Part shown: in pieces, positions 23,712-33,801 of the stretch
Position numbering within the stretch: position 1 is the first letter of the stretch
How the letters are laid out: every line of letters begins with the position of its first letter
DNA from: Vibrio sp. SCSIO 43137
Lineage (GTDB): Bacteria; Pseudomonadota; Gammaproteobacteria; Enterobacterales; Vibrionaceae
Assembly: GCF_028201475.1 (NCBI RefSeq)
Contig: NZ_CP116383.1
Location: forward strand, 1,798,001 to 1,862,000
Length of the DNA: 64,000 nucleotides
Reading direction: 5' to 3'
Notes under the pieces: model-generated
The model's input: only the letters and a program-made list of their open reading frames with translations
The model's database searches: none
What the model was told of the DNA's origin: nothing
Translations under genes and position numbers: made by a program

Positions 23712-26700
23712 TTAGTCGCTCATCAGGCTGTACATCGGTCGCAAGTAGATTGCATCGGGTAGCAGCTTAGAAGCGTTCTTAACGTTAGGGTCGTCAAGTA
23801 GGTTTGGAATGTCCTTTCCTAACATGCCGCCCACGGGTGTAGACGTTAGGCCTACGTTTGATAGTCCGGTGGAGCGGGACACTTCGCCGAAGCGTTCATT
23901 CCACTCGTCCTGCTCCATGACGCCTGTCCAATCCATAGCGAGGCCTGCACCATCAAAAGCGTCACGTGTCCAACCCATTGCAGGGTGATAACGCCAGTAA
24001 GTAGCTACGTCCTTCTCAAAGGTGTCCTTATCGGTATCTTGAAGAAGCAATCTCTTACGTGCCTCGATGCCTAGCACGGTAGTTACTGAAGTGAATAACC
24101 ATGAGTAAGCAAGGTCGGCATAGCCTGAGAGTCCCTGCTTCTGAGCCATCGCTACGTCAGCACCAAACTGCTTACCTATGGCTGTCATACCGAAGCCACG
24201 GAACTGAGTGATTAACTGTAAGAGTGGGTGAGCACCCTCGAACATGTTCTCACCTAGATAGGCTTTCTGTACGGTGCGGCGTGCTGCCACATCAATAGCC
24301 TCCTTGTAACGGAGCATGGTTTCCATGTCCCATTGCGTGAAGTCAACGTGATAGTATTGACCTGCAAGTCCTTGCTCTTTACGTACACTCTTCTTGAGTA
24401 GCTTCTGGATATCCATCTGTGCCTTTAGGTCAAGCCCTATGTAATCAGCGTCGATTAAACGTCCTAAAGGTTTACCGTCTAGAAGGTGGCCTATTAAGCG
24501 GTTATGGATAGCATAAGCCGCGCTCGAACGTCCTATACGGTCTACCTGCTCCATCCCAGTAAAGCGAGACCATCTGTTCGCTAACTGCTTCATCATGCCT
24601 GAGAACTTACCGATAGCTTCCTGCTCGGCCTTGTCTACATAGCGGTGCATGTCGAGTGACGGCTGGTGATGGTACTGAGTGATAGCGGCAAGGTCGTCAC
24701 CATACTGAGCGGCCTCTTTAGGCGACATCTTCTGGATACGTCGGATGGACTGAGACACGAACGGGATGTTACGGGTAGCCTCAAGGCCATACATAGACAT
24801 CGCCCTACCGTACTCTGCTGCTGCCATTACCGGAGCTGCCCCCATCTTAGTAATGAACTGATAGGACATAAGGCCTGAGATGGCATTGTTCATGAAGTTA
24901 TCTTCGTGTATCGGAACACCCTTGAGCTGAGCTACCCATGAGCGAGCCTTGCGAGCCTGCTTAGCGGCCTTTCGGTCACCCTTGGCCTTGACGTGGATGT
25001 TCGTCAGTAGCTTCTCCATGTCCTGCGGAGTGTAGATGCCCTGAGAGGCTAAGCCCATCCATGAGGATGTCTCACGAGCGTACCTGTTAGCTACCTCAAA
25101 GGCATTGCGGTGGAACAGCGAACGTAAGTCCAAGTCACCCTCAGAGACATCCAAGTCCATGCGGATACGTGTCTTAAGGAAGTCTGGGCGGCCTGTCTTA
25201 GCGCCCTTCTCCCCTGCTAGGCGTCCGAGCGTTTCACTATCGAGATGCTTAACGACGTCCTCTGGCTCAAGTTCACCTAAGAACTCACCCATGCCTGACA
25301 ATGAGTCAATAGAGGAAGCGTTGTCTACGTTACGGATGTTAAGTAGCGATTGAAGCTTAGTAACGTACCCCTTAGCTGAAGCCTCGATAAGTGCCTTAGC
25401 ATCAGCCTCACCGTGTGTGGTCAGTAGTTCATCCCACTGAGCTTTTCGAATACCCTTGGCTATCGCCTTAAGCACTGTACTTTCACCACCATCTTTTAGC
25501 GCCTTATGGATGGCTTCACGGTTAATGAGGCGTCGCTGGTACTTACTGTTAGCTATCAGCTTAGAGGTAGGGTTATAGGCTAGATACCGCTCCACAGCAT
25601 CAGCGTAGAACTCACGGTAGATGTCACGTACTTGGGCTCTGGCTGAACCTTCTGGTACGTGTGCGTACCCCTCTATCAGGTCTGACACGTGCTCCATCAT
25701 CGAGTCATAGTCAGCATGTGGATTCACCTCTGCTTTGAACTCCTCAGTAAAGGCCTTCATGAGCTTGCGGTTCTGCTTGGCGTCCAGTGCCTTCATCATG
25801 TCCTCAGCGTTGAACTGGGTAACTGAAGCGGCTGAGCGTCCTCCATGAATTGAGTCCTGCAATATCTTCGAGGCGAACTCCCTGTACGCATCGTTATCTG
25901 AGGCCATCGCCCTGCCTAGCTCTGAGGCCATACGGATAGGATACGAGACTATACCTGAGAACCCTGCCCCTCGCTTCTTGGTCGACTTGTTAGGCTGTGA
26001 GGCCTTCTCAAGTAACTCAGTGCGGGTCTTATCAAGCTTCTTCAAATCGTCCTCCGCTTCCTTCCACAGCTTGCGGTAGCCTTCCTGCTTAGCCTTGAGC
26101 TTACGATGGACAGAGTCTTGAAGCATCTTACGGGCGTCCTCAATGTCAATGTGAGTCAGCTCCTTCTCAAGACCTAATGAGCCGAAGTTCTCATCCATGA
26201 CCTTCTTGATGGCGTTAGGCTGGCTCAGTGCATCGACGGTTGCTTGCTTAGCCAAGATCTCTAAGGCGGCGTCCATGTCCTTCGCAATGAGGTTACGTCG
26301 GGTCATAGCTCGCTGGTCTGCGGCTGTCCCATCTGGTAGACCTGCCTGTCTATTGCGGAGGACGTCCGTCGCCTCCATTGCTTCCTTATGCCCTCTTAAG
26401 CTTTCGAGTATCTCAGTAGCACGGCCTTGAGTGGTTACCGTAGGCACTTCTCGTTCTAATGCCCGCAACTCACTACGCTTAAGCTTCTTGTCCCTTAAAG
26501 CTCTTAGCTCATCATTCGTGAGGTTGCGCTTAGAGGCTGGCACATAGTCGGCCTTGGTAGCTGGTAGCTCCATCTCAAGCTCGGTTATCTGCTCACCTAT
26601 CTCAAGCTGTCGCTTCTTGGTCTTCTCGGTGACCTTCTCGATGGATGTTAACTGCTTCTCAAGAGCCTGTATCTTGTCCATCTGCTTCTGAATGGTCTTA

Positions 26701-27335
26701 CCTTGGCGGGTCAGTTTGCTTACCCTTACGCCTTCTAAGAGGCCTGTACCCGCACCTACAAAAAGCGTGTCAAACATTGCGTCCGACGCTGAGTAGGTGT
26801 TATCCGAGGTGGCACGCGCTGCTGACAGAGCGCCCATAACGGCGCTGTTGTCCATAGCATCTTTAAGTACCATCGCTGCACGAGCCTTGCGGGAGCGGTT
26901 AGCTACCTTAACAATCTCTGAGGCATGTTTAATCTTGCCCAGCCCACCTGCTCCACCTGCAAACATGTCTATAGATGCCATACTACCGATGCCTGAGTAA
27001 AGCATCCCTTGGAAGCCGTGTTCACTTAGCTCATTACGCGCTTCAGTTGACTTCTGCGCCCGTTCCAGCCAGTACTCAAACTCCTCGTCGCTCGTAGCAT
27101 TAACTGCCTTGTCCCATGTCTCACTTGGTAGCTCTTTCAGTTCCTTAAAGCGTGGGTGGTTCTCTGCTCTGTAATCTGGGTCGAACATCGTAGCGTGAGG
27201 CTTGAGATGCTCCACATCGCTCGGCTTGAATTGACCTTCCGCCTGTAGACCTAGCTTTAGGCCGTCCATGAGACCTAGCGAGCCTCCTGACTCGGCTAGG
27301 GTATTACGTGGTGTATTCTGCTGAAACTGCTTCAT
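23712..27335 (-). CDS. Internal virion protein, gp16-like
   Basis: 1207 aa, at the T7 gp16 position between the gp15-like protein and the fibre. Long helical and coiled-coil stretches (about residues 205-440) and a C-terminal part with several hydrophobic helices. In T7, gp16 forms part of the ejectosome that carries DNA through the envelope. The N-terminal lytic transglycosylase domain of T7 gp16 is not visible here. Start ATG overlaps the previous stop (ATGA). Confidence 0.8.
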   Translation of the reverse strand: MKQFQQNTPRNTLAESGGSLGLMDGLKLGLQAEGQFKPSDVEHLKPHATMFDPDYRAENHPRFKELKELPSETWDKAVNATSDEEFEYWLERAQKSTEARNELSEHGFQGMLYSGIGSMASIDMFAGGAGGLGKIKHASEIVKVANRSRKARAAMVLKDAMDNSAVMGALSAARATSDNTYSASDAMFDTLFVGAGTGLLEGVRVSKLTRQGKTIQKQMDKIQALEKQLTSIEKVTEKTKKRQLEIGEQITELEMELPATKADYVPASKRNLTNDELRALRDKKLKRSELRALEREVPTVTTQGRATEILESLRGHKEAMEATDVLRNRQAGLPDGTAADQRAMTRRNLIAKDMDAALEILAKQATVDALSQPNAIKKVMDENFGSLGLEKELTHIDIEDARKMLQDSVHRKLKAKQEGYRKLWKEAEDDLKKLDKTRTELLEKASQPNKSTKKRGAGFSGIVSYPIRMASELGRAMASDNDAYREFASKILQDSIHGGRSAASVTQFNAEDMMKALDAKQNRKLMKAFTEEFKAEVNPHADYDSMMEHVSDLIEGYAHVPEGSARAQVRDIYREFYADAVERYLAYNPTSKLIANSKYQRRLINREAIHKALKDGGESTVLKAIAKGIRKAQWDELLTTHGEADAKALIEASAKGYVTKLQSLLNIRNVDNASSIDSLSGMGEFLGELEPEDVVKHLDSETLGRLAGEKGAKTGRPDFLKTRIRMDLDVSEGDLDLRSLFHRNAFEVANRYARETSSWMGLASQGIYTPQDMEKLLTNIHVKAKGDRKAAKQARKARSWVAQLKGVPIHEDNFMNNAISGLMSYQFITKMGAAPVMAAAEYGRAMSMYGLEATRNIPFVSQSIRRIQKMSPKEAAQYGDDLAAITQYHHQPSLDMHRYVDKAEQEAIGKFSGMMKQLANRWSRFTGMEQVDRIGRSSAAYAIHNRLIGHLLDGKPLGRLIDADYIGLDLKAQMDIQKLLKKSVRKEQGLAGQYYHVDFTQWDMETMLRYKEAIDVAARRTVQKAYLGENMFEGAHPLLQLITQFRGFGMTAIGKQFGADVAMAQKQGLSGYADLAYSWLFTSVTTVLGIEARKRLLLQDTDKDTFEKDVATYWRYHPAMGWTRDAFDGAGLAMDWTGVMEQDEWNERFGEVSRSTGLSNVGLTSTPVGGMLGKDIPNLLDDPNVKNASKLLPDAIYLRPMYSLMSD

Positions 27336-29365
27336 TTAGTCTCCATTGCATGTTTAGCTCGCTGTACATAAGGGTCTTGCTGGAAGTTCGCTCGGTCAGT
27401 GTCACGGCCACGTAGAAGGGCATTCATGTGGTCATCATCAAGCTGCTTCTGGGTCTTCCACTTGGCCTTGTTATGAGTGTCGATAAGCTCTTTCATGTCG
27501 ATCTCTTTACCTACCATCGAACCTTCGTCATAGATAACCCACCGGAAGAAGTCGCTTGGGTCAACCTCAATGACAGCATCGTCCATCTCAAACCCACTCG
27601 CCTCGGCGTAGGTCTCTAAGACTTCATCAATGGCTTCAGTAGGGTTACCTGAGAACTGACCTGCGTATTGCAAGGCGTGACCTGCATTGAACACCCGCCC
27701 TGAGTCGAACTCTGTGAAGTCAAGACCACGCGTCTGCGCTAATAACTGCCCTGCACGTCCGACCGTTGGTGCGCCCAGGATTGTCATTTCGACTAGCCCT
27801 TTGTTCTGTCGCAGGAAAGTATTCACCTCATCGGTGCTTAGGTCGGTCTCTTTCTTCATGGCTGATATAAGCTCTGAACGCTCTTGACGTGTGATGTCTG
27901 TACCAGCTCGCTTGCTCTTAGCTTCCTCATAACGCTTCTTCACCTGCACAAAGCTGGCTGAGGCTTCAGGGTCACCGTAGCGTGAGTTAGTGAAGGCATC
28001 ATAAAGACGCCACTCGTTATAACGCTCCTCGCCTAAGATGGCCTTAGCTTTAGGTTGACCGACGTTCATCGCGAGTGTAGCTGCCGTGGCTGCGGCTGAA
28101 GCGTACCGAGGATTTAACTCTCCGGCATCTGTGAGAGGTGACTCATTCAGTCCTTGGAAGAGGGTCGCTGTGAAGCGAGGTACTTTATGGTCACCGTTCG
28201 TTCCATAGACGTAATCCATGACTCGTACCATTGCACCCTTTTCCATAACAGGAACGTTCTGGTCATTGTATTGAATCAGACTAACTAGCTTCTCGTCGGC
28301 GGCCTTAAGCTGAGCGGCGGTGAAATCACTAGCATCCTTCAATAGGTTACCTGACGTTAGAGCCGTGTAGACGTGACTCTCCTTGGTCTTCTTAGCATAC
28401 TGCTCGTGTGCTTTAGTCATGAAACCACGCTGCTGGTCAACGGTATAGAAGCCTTCAGGTAACTGCTTAAGGTATTCGCCTAGAGCCTCTACCTTACCGC
28501 TCTTGATGAAGTTCTCTTCAAGATAAGCCGTGGAGTCAATACTGAGGGATTGAAGCGCGTTGATGTTTGCCTTGCGGAAGCCTTCCTCATACTTAGCTGA
28601 CGTGTTATTGAAGCTCTCGTTTAGTGAGCCTAAGTCAGTCTTCTTCAGGTAAGCGTATAGATTCTCTACCTGTTTGAAGTCCGCATTAGTCATGTTATCA
28701 AAGGCATCCTCAAAGCCATCGACAAGCGTACCCGCTACATCATCACGAGTAGCTGACATTAGCGTAGAGTTATTGAGGAACTGGTCTAGAGTATCTGGCT
28801 CAAGCGCACCTTCAAGAACACCATTGAGCGCGTCCGAGGTCTCACCTAAGTGGGTACTCTTCTGCTTCTCCATGAACTTCTGACCGTCTTCCTCTGCCCA
28901 CCCCTGATACATACCAGCGATAACAGTACGGCTAAACTCCCCAAGCTCATCAGGGTCTTGCGAGTACCCCTTAATGATGCTCTGTGACGTCTCGTCGCTC
29001 TGTAACCAAGCTAACCGCTCCTCGGCGCTAAGGTCGAAGAGAGCTGCTGCATTCTTACCTAAGTGAGCCTTCAGTCTTGTCTCTGTGAACTTTGAGCGTT
29101 CCTCCATCTGCTTCACGTACTGCGTCTGAGCGTTAGCGTCTGCACGTTTATCAGCATCATACTGAGCGAGTTGCATCCGGTTAACACCCTCATTAACAGT
29201 ACTCAGCGTCTTAGTTATTGCACTAGCTTGACGCTCCCCTTGACGTGCTTTCTGAAGTGTCGCCGTGTTCCCTCGCATCTGAGGTGTGAACTGGTTGACA
29301 GGCATTGAAGGTGTAAGCACGTTCTCAAAGTTAGGCTTTAGCTGTACACGTTCTCGTCTACTCAT
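27332..29365 (-). CDS. Internal virion protein, gp15-like
   Basis: 677 aa, mostly helical and charged, starting in a TAATG overlap with the gp14-like gene. Size and order (gp13, gp14, gp15, gp16) match T7, where gp15 (747 aa) is an ejectosome tube component. Opening segment ENVLTPSMPVNQFTPQMRG is typical of this protein in T7-type phages. Confidence 0.8.
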   Translation of the reverse strand: MSRRERVQLKPNFENVLTPSMPVNQFTPQMRGNTATLQKARQGERQASAITKTLSTVNEGVNRMQLAQYDADKRADANAQTQYVKQMEERSKFTETRLKAHLGKNAAALFDLSAEERLAWLQSDETSQSIIKGYSQDPDELGEFSRTVIAGMYQGWAEEDGQKFMEKQKSTHLGETSDALNGVLEGALEPDTLDQFLNNSTLMSATRDDVAGTLVDGFEDAFDNMTNADFKQVENLYAYLKKTDLGSLNESFNNTSAKYEEGFRKANINALQSLSIDSTAYLEENFIKSGKVEALGEYLKQLPEGFYTVDQQRGFMTKAHEQYAKKTKESHVYTALTSGNLLKDASDFTAAQLKAADEKLVSLIQYNDQNVPVMEKGAMVRVMDYVYGTNGDHKVPRFTATLFQGLNESPLTDAGELNPRYASAAATAATLAMNVGQPKAKAILGEERYNEWRLYDAFTNSRYGDPEASASFVQVKKRYEEAKSKRAGTDITRQERSELISAMKKETDLSTDEVNTFLRQNKGLVEMTILGAPTVGRAGQLLAQTRGLDFTEFDSGRVFNAGHALQYAGQFSGNPTEAIDEVLETYAEASGFEMDDAVIEVDPSDFFRWVIYDEGSMVGKEIDMKELIDTHNKAKWKTQKQLDDDHMNALLRGRDTDRANFQQDPYVQRAKHAMETK

Positions 29366-29928
29366 TAGTTACCTCCTATACGAGCTGCTGTGTTTACGTT
29401 AGTGCTTGTCGGCTTAGGTGTTGTAGTACCAGCCTTGAGCGTAGACTCACTGGACGCATAGATAGACGCTGCGCTCATGACGGGCGAGATGATGTCTACT
29501 GACGTGTCTTGGGTCTGTTGTTTGATACTTGAACCTGTACCCCATTGGTTTGCATTAACCTGACTAGCGGTCTGAGCGCGAGTGGCCTCAAGGTTATCCT
29601 GAATGGTGGCAAGGTTACGGGACATCTCGGTCGAGAAGTCACCTATGATTGCGTCTACGCTGTTACCTCCACCGCCTGCATCTGCTGCGGCTGCTTTGGC
29701 TGCGCTTTGCGCCTGAGCTGATTGAATCCGTGTGTTCAGCTTCTTGTCTGCGTAAGCGTCCTCCATTGACGCTAGTTGCTGGTTTAGTCCTCGGTTCTTG
29801 TACATAAGACCAATGACATTGTTATCGCGCATCTGCTCGTTATACTCTTCGGCTGCTTCCGAGGCTTGCATACTCTGATACATGCCGACCACGAACGTCG
29901 CTGCTGCGAAGGCTATTCCTATAGCTAT
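29365..29928 (-). CDS. Internal virion protein, gp14-like, ATA start
   Basis: 187 aa from ATA 29928, with AGGAGG five bases upstream (T7 gp14: 196 aa). The first twelve residues after the ATA (AIGIAFAAATFVV) restore the hydrophobic N-terminus expected for gp14, which forms the outer-membrane part of the T7 ejectosome; starting at GTG 29892 would remove it and leave no ribosome site. Ala/Gln-rich helical middle and a Thr/Ser-rich tail. Confidence 0.8.
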   Translation of the reverse strand: MAIGIAFAAATFVVGMYQSMQASEAAEEYNEQMRDNNVIGLMYKNRGLNQQLASMEDAYADKKLNTRIQSAQAQSAAKAAAADAGGGGNSVDAIIGDFSTEMSRNLATIQDNLEATRAQTASQVNANQWGTGSSIKQQTQDTSVDIISPVMSAASIYASSESTLKAGTTTPKPTSTNVNTAARIGGN

Positions 29929-29930
29929 AG

Positions 29931-30365
29931 TTACCTCCTATACATTAGAATGAAAGGCTCTCCCCGAAAGACGCACTTGTCACCTGTCTTGAAGCCTAAG
30001 CGTCGAAGCCAGCGTAATGTCGTCTTATTCGATTGAGCCACGTAGTTATAAACAATCCCACATGCTTGCGTGTAAACATCCAGCCTCTTTGAAGCCACCT
30101 TGGTAAGCGTCTTCCCAAAGGCACTTGGAGAATCTACAGTAAGTAGCCATATGAGACCGCCATGAAACGTCTTAGTGACGCCACCTATAGCAACCACCTG
30201 TCCCTCGACCTCCAAGGTGCGGGTTAAGTGAGAGTCTTTCAGTGACGCCCTAAGACCTTCTAAAGGCTCAAGGCCTAGAGCGGCTTTAAGCTCCACCCTA
30301 TCCTGAGCCTTCATGTGCTGAGCTAAGTAGAGCACGTCAGATGGTTTAACATGTCTTACATGCAT
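29931..30365 (-). CDS. gp13-like protein with acetyltransferase-like fold
   Basis: 144 aa. Starts in a TAATG overlap with gp12. Pattern of a GNAT fold (VVAIGGVTKTFHGGLIWLLT, then TTLRWLRRLGFKTG and a C-terminal strand), as in the T7-type gp13 family, whose role is in assembling internal proteins. Whether it binds acetyl-CoA is unknown; the usual acetyl-CoA loop is poorly preserved. Confidence 0.75.
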   Translation of the reverse strand: MHVRHVKPSDVLYLAQHMKAQDRVELKAALGLEPLEGLRASLKDSHLTRTLEVEGQVVAIGGVTKTFHGGLIWLLTVDSPSAFGKTLTKVASKRLDVYTQACGIVYNYVAQSNKTTLRWLRRLGFKTGDKCVFRGEPFILMYRR

Positions 30366-33148
30366 TAGGCCATCCTTGCTCTGTTGTGGAACTTACCTTC
30401 CCAGTAGGCTGACTGGAAACACGAGTCAAAGACACTGTCGTTCAGTATTGATACCGAGATGGACTCTGAGCTACCCAGCAAGGGGAAGCTGCGTTCACCT
30501 GATATAACCGGTATCTTGCCTATGATGTTCTTCAGGTCACCTAATACACGGCCTTGGAAGAGTACCGAACGGGTCTCCCTGCCACGAGTGACCACCTCCA
30601 CGACGAAGCTGGTTGTCTTGTGGAAGTTGAGATGGATACGTCGGAGCTGTAAGCGACCGCCTGAGTGCCCTGCACCTTTAGGGTCAGGTCTGTAGAAGAA
30701 CGGGCTGAATGTGTAACGCATCAAGTAAGGGAAGCCTCGATGCCACTTTCCGCCAAGCTTCTTCTTGACCTCACCTGCGAGTAAGTCCGTAGGCTCAGCT
30801 TCAGTAGTTCGCAGACAGTCAAGGTAGATGGGATGACCGTAAGTGGCTTCGTTAACATCATTACCTAATGACATCTTCTCAATGGTAAAGTACGGCGTGC
30901 CCTTAGAGTCGCCCTCTTTAAAACGTTGGCGTTGGAGGATGAGATAAAGGTCTTTACCTTCCAAGACACCATCTATTACCAATGCGTTGTTGAAGCGCCA
31001 TTCTGACCATGCTGACTGCAACCGCTCGCTACCGTTGATTAAGTAGTTGTAGACAAAGAGTTGACCTGTAGCGCCTCCATCGTTGTTCCGCATGACGAGT
31101 AGTTCTGTGTTAGCTGCTGTATGTGCTAAAAGCTTATGCACACGGCCTTTGATATAGGTCGGGCAATGGGAGGTTACTTCATTGGCCTGCCGTACGCCTG
31201 ACTGAGTGTCTATGTAAAGCTCGGACACAGCGACGTATTCAGAAGATCTGGTCGTAAAGCTAATCCGGTCACCTAAACTCACTGGTGTACATAAGGCATC
31301 CGAAGCGTAGCTAGCTGAACGCTTGAACTGGAAAGTAAGAGGGGACATCAAGCCCTCTGAGCTGATTGCGTACTGCCCTCTCTCGGTGAACACTACGAGA
31401 CTATCTGAAGACGGGATTGCGGCGTGAATGGTCTCTGCCTGTCCTGTTAAATCCGTGTAGCCGTCGATAGGGTCATCATCCAGTACCTTCAAGGCTGTAG
31501 ACCTGAAAAAGTTATGGTTATCACCTGTCACCGAAGCCGAAGCGTACTCACCACCTAAGAACCACAAGCGGCCTCTGTAGAATGCCATAGCCCTGATAGA
31601 CCTTGGCTCAGTTATCTTGCCGTTCGAATCCTGTGAGGAACAGAAGGAAGGTATAGGCGATGACTCTTCGTCACCTACTGTTCGAGCTGCCCAGTCTGGG
31701 TGTTCAAGCTTGAAGTAGATACCGTAAGGGTTCTTGCTGTTCTGGTAACTTTCTTTCTGGTAACGACGTAGGATGTGAGGCAGTGAGGTAGCGTCAAAGT
31801 GATTGGCTAGGCCATACTTGGTACTCTCCTGCCACATGTTGTTCTCTATGTCCCAGATAACGTAGTAGCCGTCATTCTCATCTTCATTAGCCGCACCTGT
31901 CACATGGATGATGCACCCTTCCATACCATCAGGAGGTAAGTCCTTCTGCGTCTGCACTGTGTTACGCGCTAGCTTCAGGCCTTCACCGTATAAACCGTCG
32001 TCCACCTCAACGGTGAACTTATTGTTTGAAGGGTTACGGATATGAATACAGCGTCCCACACGTGACACCGTGCAGCCATGCTTGGAGGTCTGAGCGTTCA
32101 GTCCTGAGATAAGCTGGTCGGTTAGTGATGACGAGTTTAGGCCTGCGCGTGCTCGGTCTGAAGTGGCTTCAGGTGTCTTAATACTCACCTTTACACCGTT
32201 CAGTATTACGTCATAGTTTACCGAGTAATCCGCCTGCTTAATCCAGACATAAGCTTGAGGTGATTCAGGTGTCAAAGGCTCAGCCTCGCCTCCGTGTCGA
32301 CTCATGGCAACACCTAGCGCCCTCTCGTCCTCCTCCCATGACTCAGAACGGGTCTCAGACTCATCGTCACCGTTTGACCGCCATGTGTGGGTATATGTGT
32401 GGGTATATGACATCCTGTAGGTTGTGCTGTCGTCCACACTCACCAGCCAGCTAGCCGGAACTTCCATGTAAACGTAACGGTCGGCTGTCCACGAAGATAC
32501 TCCGTGAGCGGCTAAGAGGTTCTTGAGGTAGAGCTGAGCGCCATCAGGTGCAGTATTGTAGCTAATGACCTTATCGCCTACTCGGAGTATCCCTTGAATA
32601 TTGGCGCTTAGTACCTGAGATGACGAGTAAGGTTTATCCGTATCAGGCTTCAATTCATCACGAGCCAGAATAGAGAACCTGTACACCTGTGTAGTCATTT
32701 CACGTGTACCCGATGCTTCTCGCTTGGTGTAATCCATCCTAACTGAAGCTGTCGTATTCAGGATGTATGTATCGTCGCCTAATGTCATGAGCTGATAGGC
32801 CGCGCTAGCTGGCCGAGAGTCACCGTTGAGGTATTCGGTCGCGCCTCCCTCTATGGGATACTCGACGCCACTATCCAGACTCCATGCTCTTACTTTACCA
32901 TTACCCACCCCTATCAAGTAGTTCTCGCGAGAGTCTCTACGGATGATATGAGTCTTCATGTTGATGAAGTCCATGTGTTGACCTACTAGCTCAGCAATGA
33001 AGGTGGTCTGAGGTCTCTTCGACATGCCTGTCACTGGGCTGTTGATGCAGTTGATTTGCGTCTGTGCTTGGTTGGGATAGCGCATGATAGGCGACTGCTC
33101 AGAGACACCACCGATTAGGTCTGCTACTGGTTGAGAGATTAAACTCAT
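30365..33148 (-). CDS. Tail tubular protein B (gp12-like)
   Basis: 927 aa (T7 gp12: 794 aa). The opening, SLISQPVADLIGGVSEQSP and IMRYPNQAQTQINCINSP, is a clear match to T7 gp12, the nozzle of the short tail. Extra length lies in the middle (about residues 230-420). ATG with GGAGG upstream. Confidence 0.94.
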   Translation of the reverse strand: MSLISQPVADLIGGVSEQSPIMRYPNQAQTQINCINSPVTGMSKRPQTTFIAELVGQHMDFINMKTHIIRRDSRENYLIGVGNGKVRAWSLDSGVEYPIEGGATEYLNGDSRPASAAYQLMTLGDDTYILNTTASVRMDYTKREASGTREMTTQVYRFSILARDELKPDTDKPYSSSQVLSANIQGILRVGDKVISYNTAPDGAQLYLKNLLAAHGVSSWTADRYVYMEVPASWLVSVDDSTTYRMSYTHTYTHTWRSNGDDESETRSESWEEDERALGVAMSRHGGEAEPLTPESPQAYVWIKQADYSVNYDVILNGVKVSIKTPEATSDRARAGLNSSSLTDQLISGLNAQTSKHGCTVSRVGRCIHIRNPSNNKFTVEVDDGLYGEGLKLARNTVQTQKDLPPDGMEGCIIHVTGAANEDENDGYYVIWDIENNMWQESTKYGLANHFDATSLPHILRRYQKESYQNSKNPYGIYFKLEHPDWAARTVGDEESSPIPSFCSSQDSNGKITEPRSIRAMAFYRGRLWFLGGEYASASVTGDNHNFFRSTALKVLDDDPIDGYTDLTGQAETIHAAIPSSDSLVVFTERGQYAISSEGLMSPLTFQFKRSASYASDALCTPVSLGDRISFTTRSSEYVAVSELYIDTQSGVRQANEVTSHCPTYIKGRVHKLLAHTAANTELLVMRNNDGGATGQLFVYNYLINGSERLQSAWSEWRFNNALVIDGVLEGKDLYLILQRQRFKEGDSKGTPYFTIEKMSLGNDVNEATYGHPIYLDCLRTTEAEPTDLLAGEVKKKLGGKWHRGFPYLMRYTFSPFFYRPDPKGAGHSGGRLQLRRIHLNFHKTTSFVVEVVTRGRETRSVLFQGRVLGDLKNIIGKIPVISGERSFPLLGSSESISVSILNDSVFDSCFQSAYWEGKFHNRARMA

Positions 33149-33151
33149 AGC

Positions 33152-33736
33152 TTACCTCCGGTACATGTTAGCGCCAGCCATAAGCTCAGCGTTGTCATAC
33201 AGGTTCACTGGAACGGCTTCTAGCTCCTCCTCTTGCAAGGCGACGTATGCTAGATGCACTTCTTCCCGTAGCTCGGCGTTCATCTGTGAGCTACCTACTG
33301 TCTGCTGTTGGAACATCTGACAGGCTTTCCGCACGATATAGGTACGCGCCGTCTGTGGAATAAAGTCCCACTCCAAGGCCAGTACCACCTTAAGCTGAAC
33401 ATCAGATTCGAACCTGAAGGTACTCTGCTCACGGTCATAGACCTTATAGTCACGATAGACATAGCGACCATTCATTGACTCAATAGATAAGGTGTTGCGA
33501 GGGAGTGCCAGTTCTTTACGGAGGTTTGGTGAGATAGTTAGTAACTCAGTGTTGAACCACCATCCCTTTTCCTGAAGATTACGTGAAGCACGGTCTAGGG
33601 TGAGCTGAGCTAAGCGGGATTCCGAGAGGCCTTCACCGATAGTGTTCACGGGAGCTTCACCAATGCTTGCTAGTAACTCGTTAACAGCATCGAGATAGCT
33701 CGAAGGGTATAAAGCTTCTAGGTTATTCTTACTCAA
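33152..33736 (-). CDS. Tail tubular protein A (gp11-like)
   Basis: 194 aa (T7: 196 aa). YLDAVNELLASIGEAPVNTI and the following LTLDRASRNLQEKGWWFNTE are the gp11 signature; this protein forms the ring between portal and nozzle and fixes the fibres. TTG start with AGGAG six bases upstream. Confidence 0.94.
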   Translation of the reverse strand: MSKNNLEALYPSSYLDAVNELLASIGEAPVNTIGEGLSESRLAQLTLDRASRNLQEKGWWFNTELLTISPNLRKELALPRNTLSIESMNGRYVYRDYKVYDREQSTFRFESDVQLKVVLALEWDFIPQTARTYIVRKACQMFQQQTVGSSQMNAELREEVHLAYVALQEEELEAVPVNLYDNAELMAGANMYRR

Positions 33737-33750
33737 TAGAGTCTCCTATG

Positions 33751-33785
33751 AAAAAAAAGGGGACGCCCGAAGACATCCCCTTTAA
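33751..33785 (-). terminator. Terminator after capsid gene
   Basis: Minus strand AAAGGGGATGTC-TTCG-GGCGTCCCCTTT with a run of eight T. Equivalent in position to T-phi of T7, which lies just after gene 10 and lets only part of the polymerases through to the tail genes. Confidence 0.9.
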
Positions 33786-33801
33786 GGTTTACTGAAAGCT
33801 A

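Noticed and set aside
23684..23712. Terminator between gp16-like and fibre genes
   Set aside because: GGAGGCTGAAGCCTCC hairpin has no T run and the fibre ribosome site follows; more likely an RNA processing or stability hairpin.
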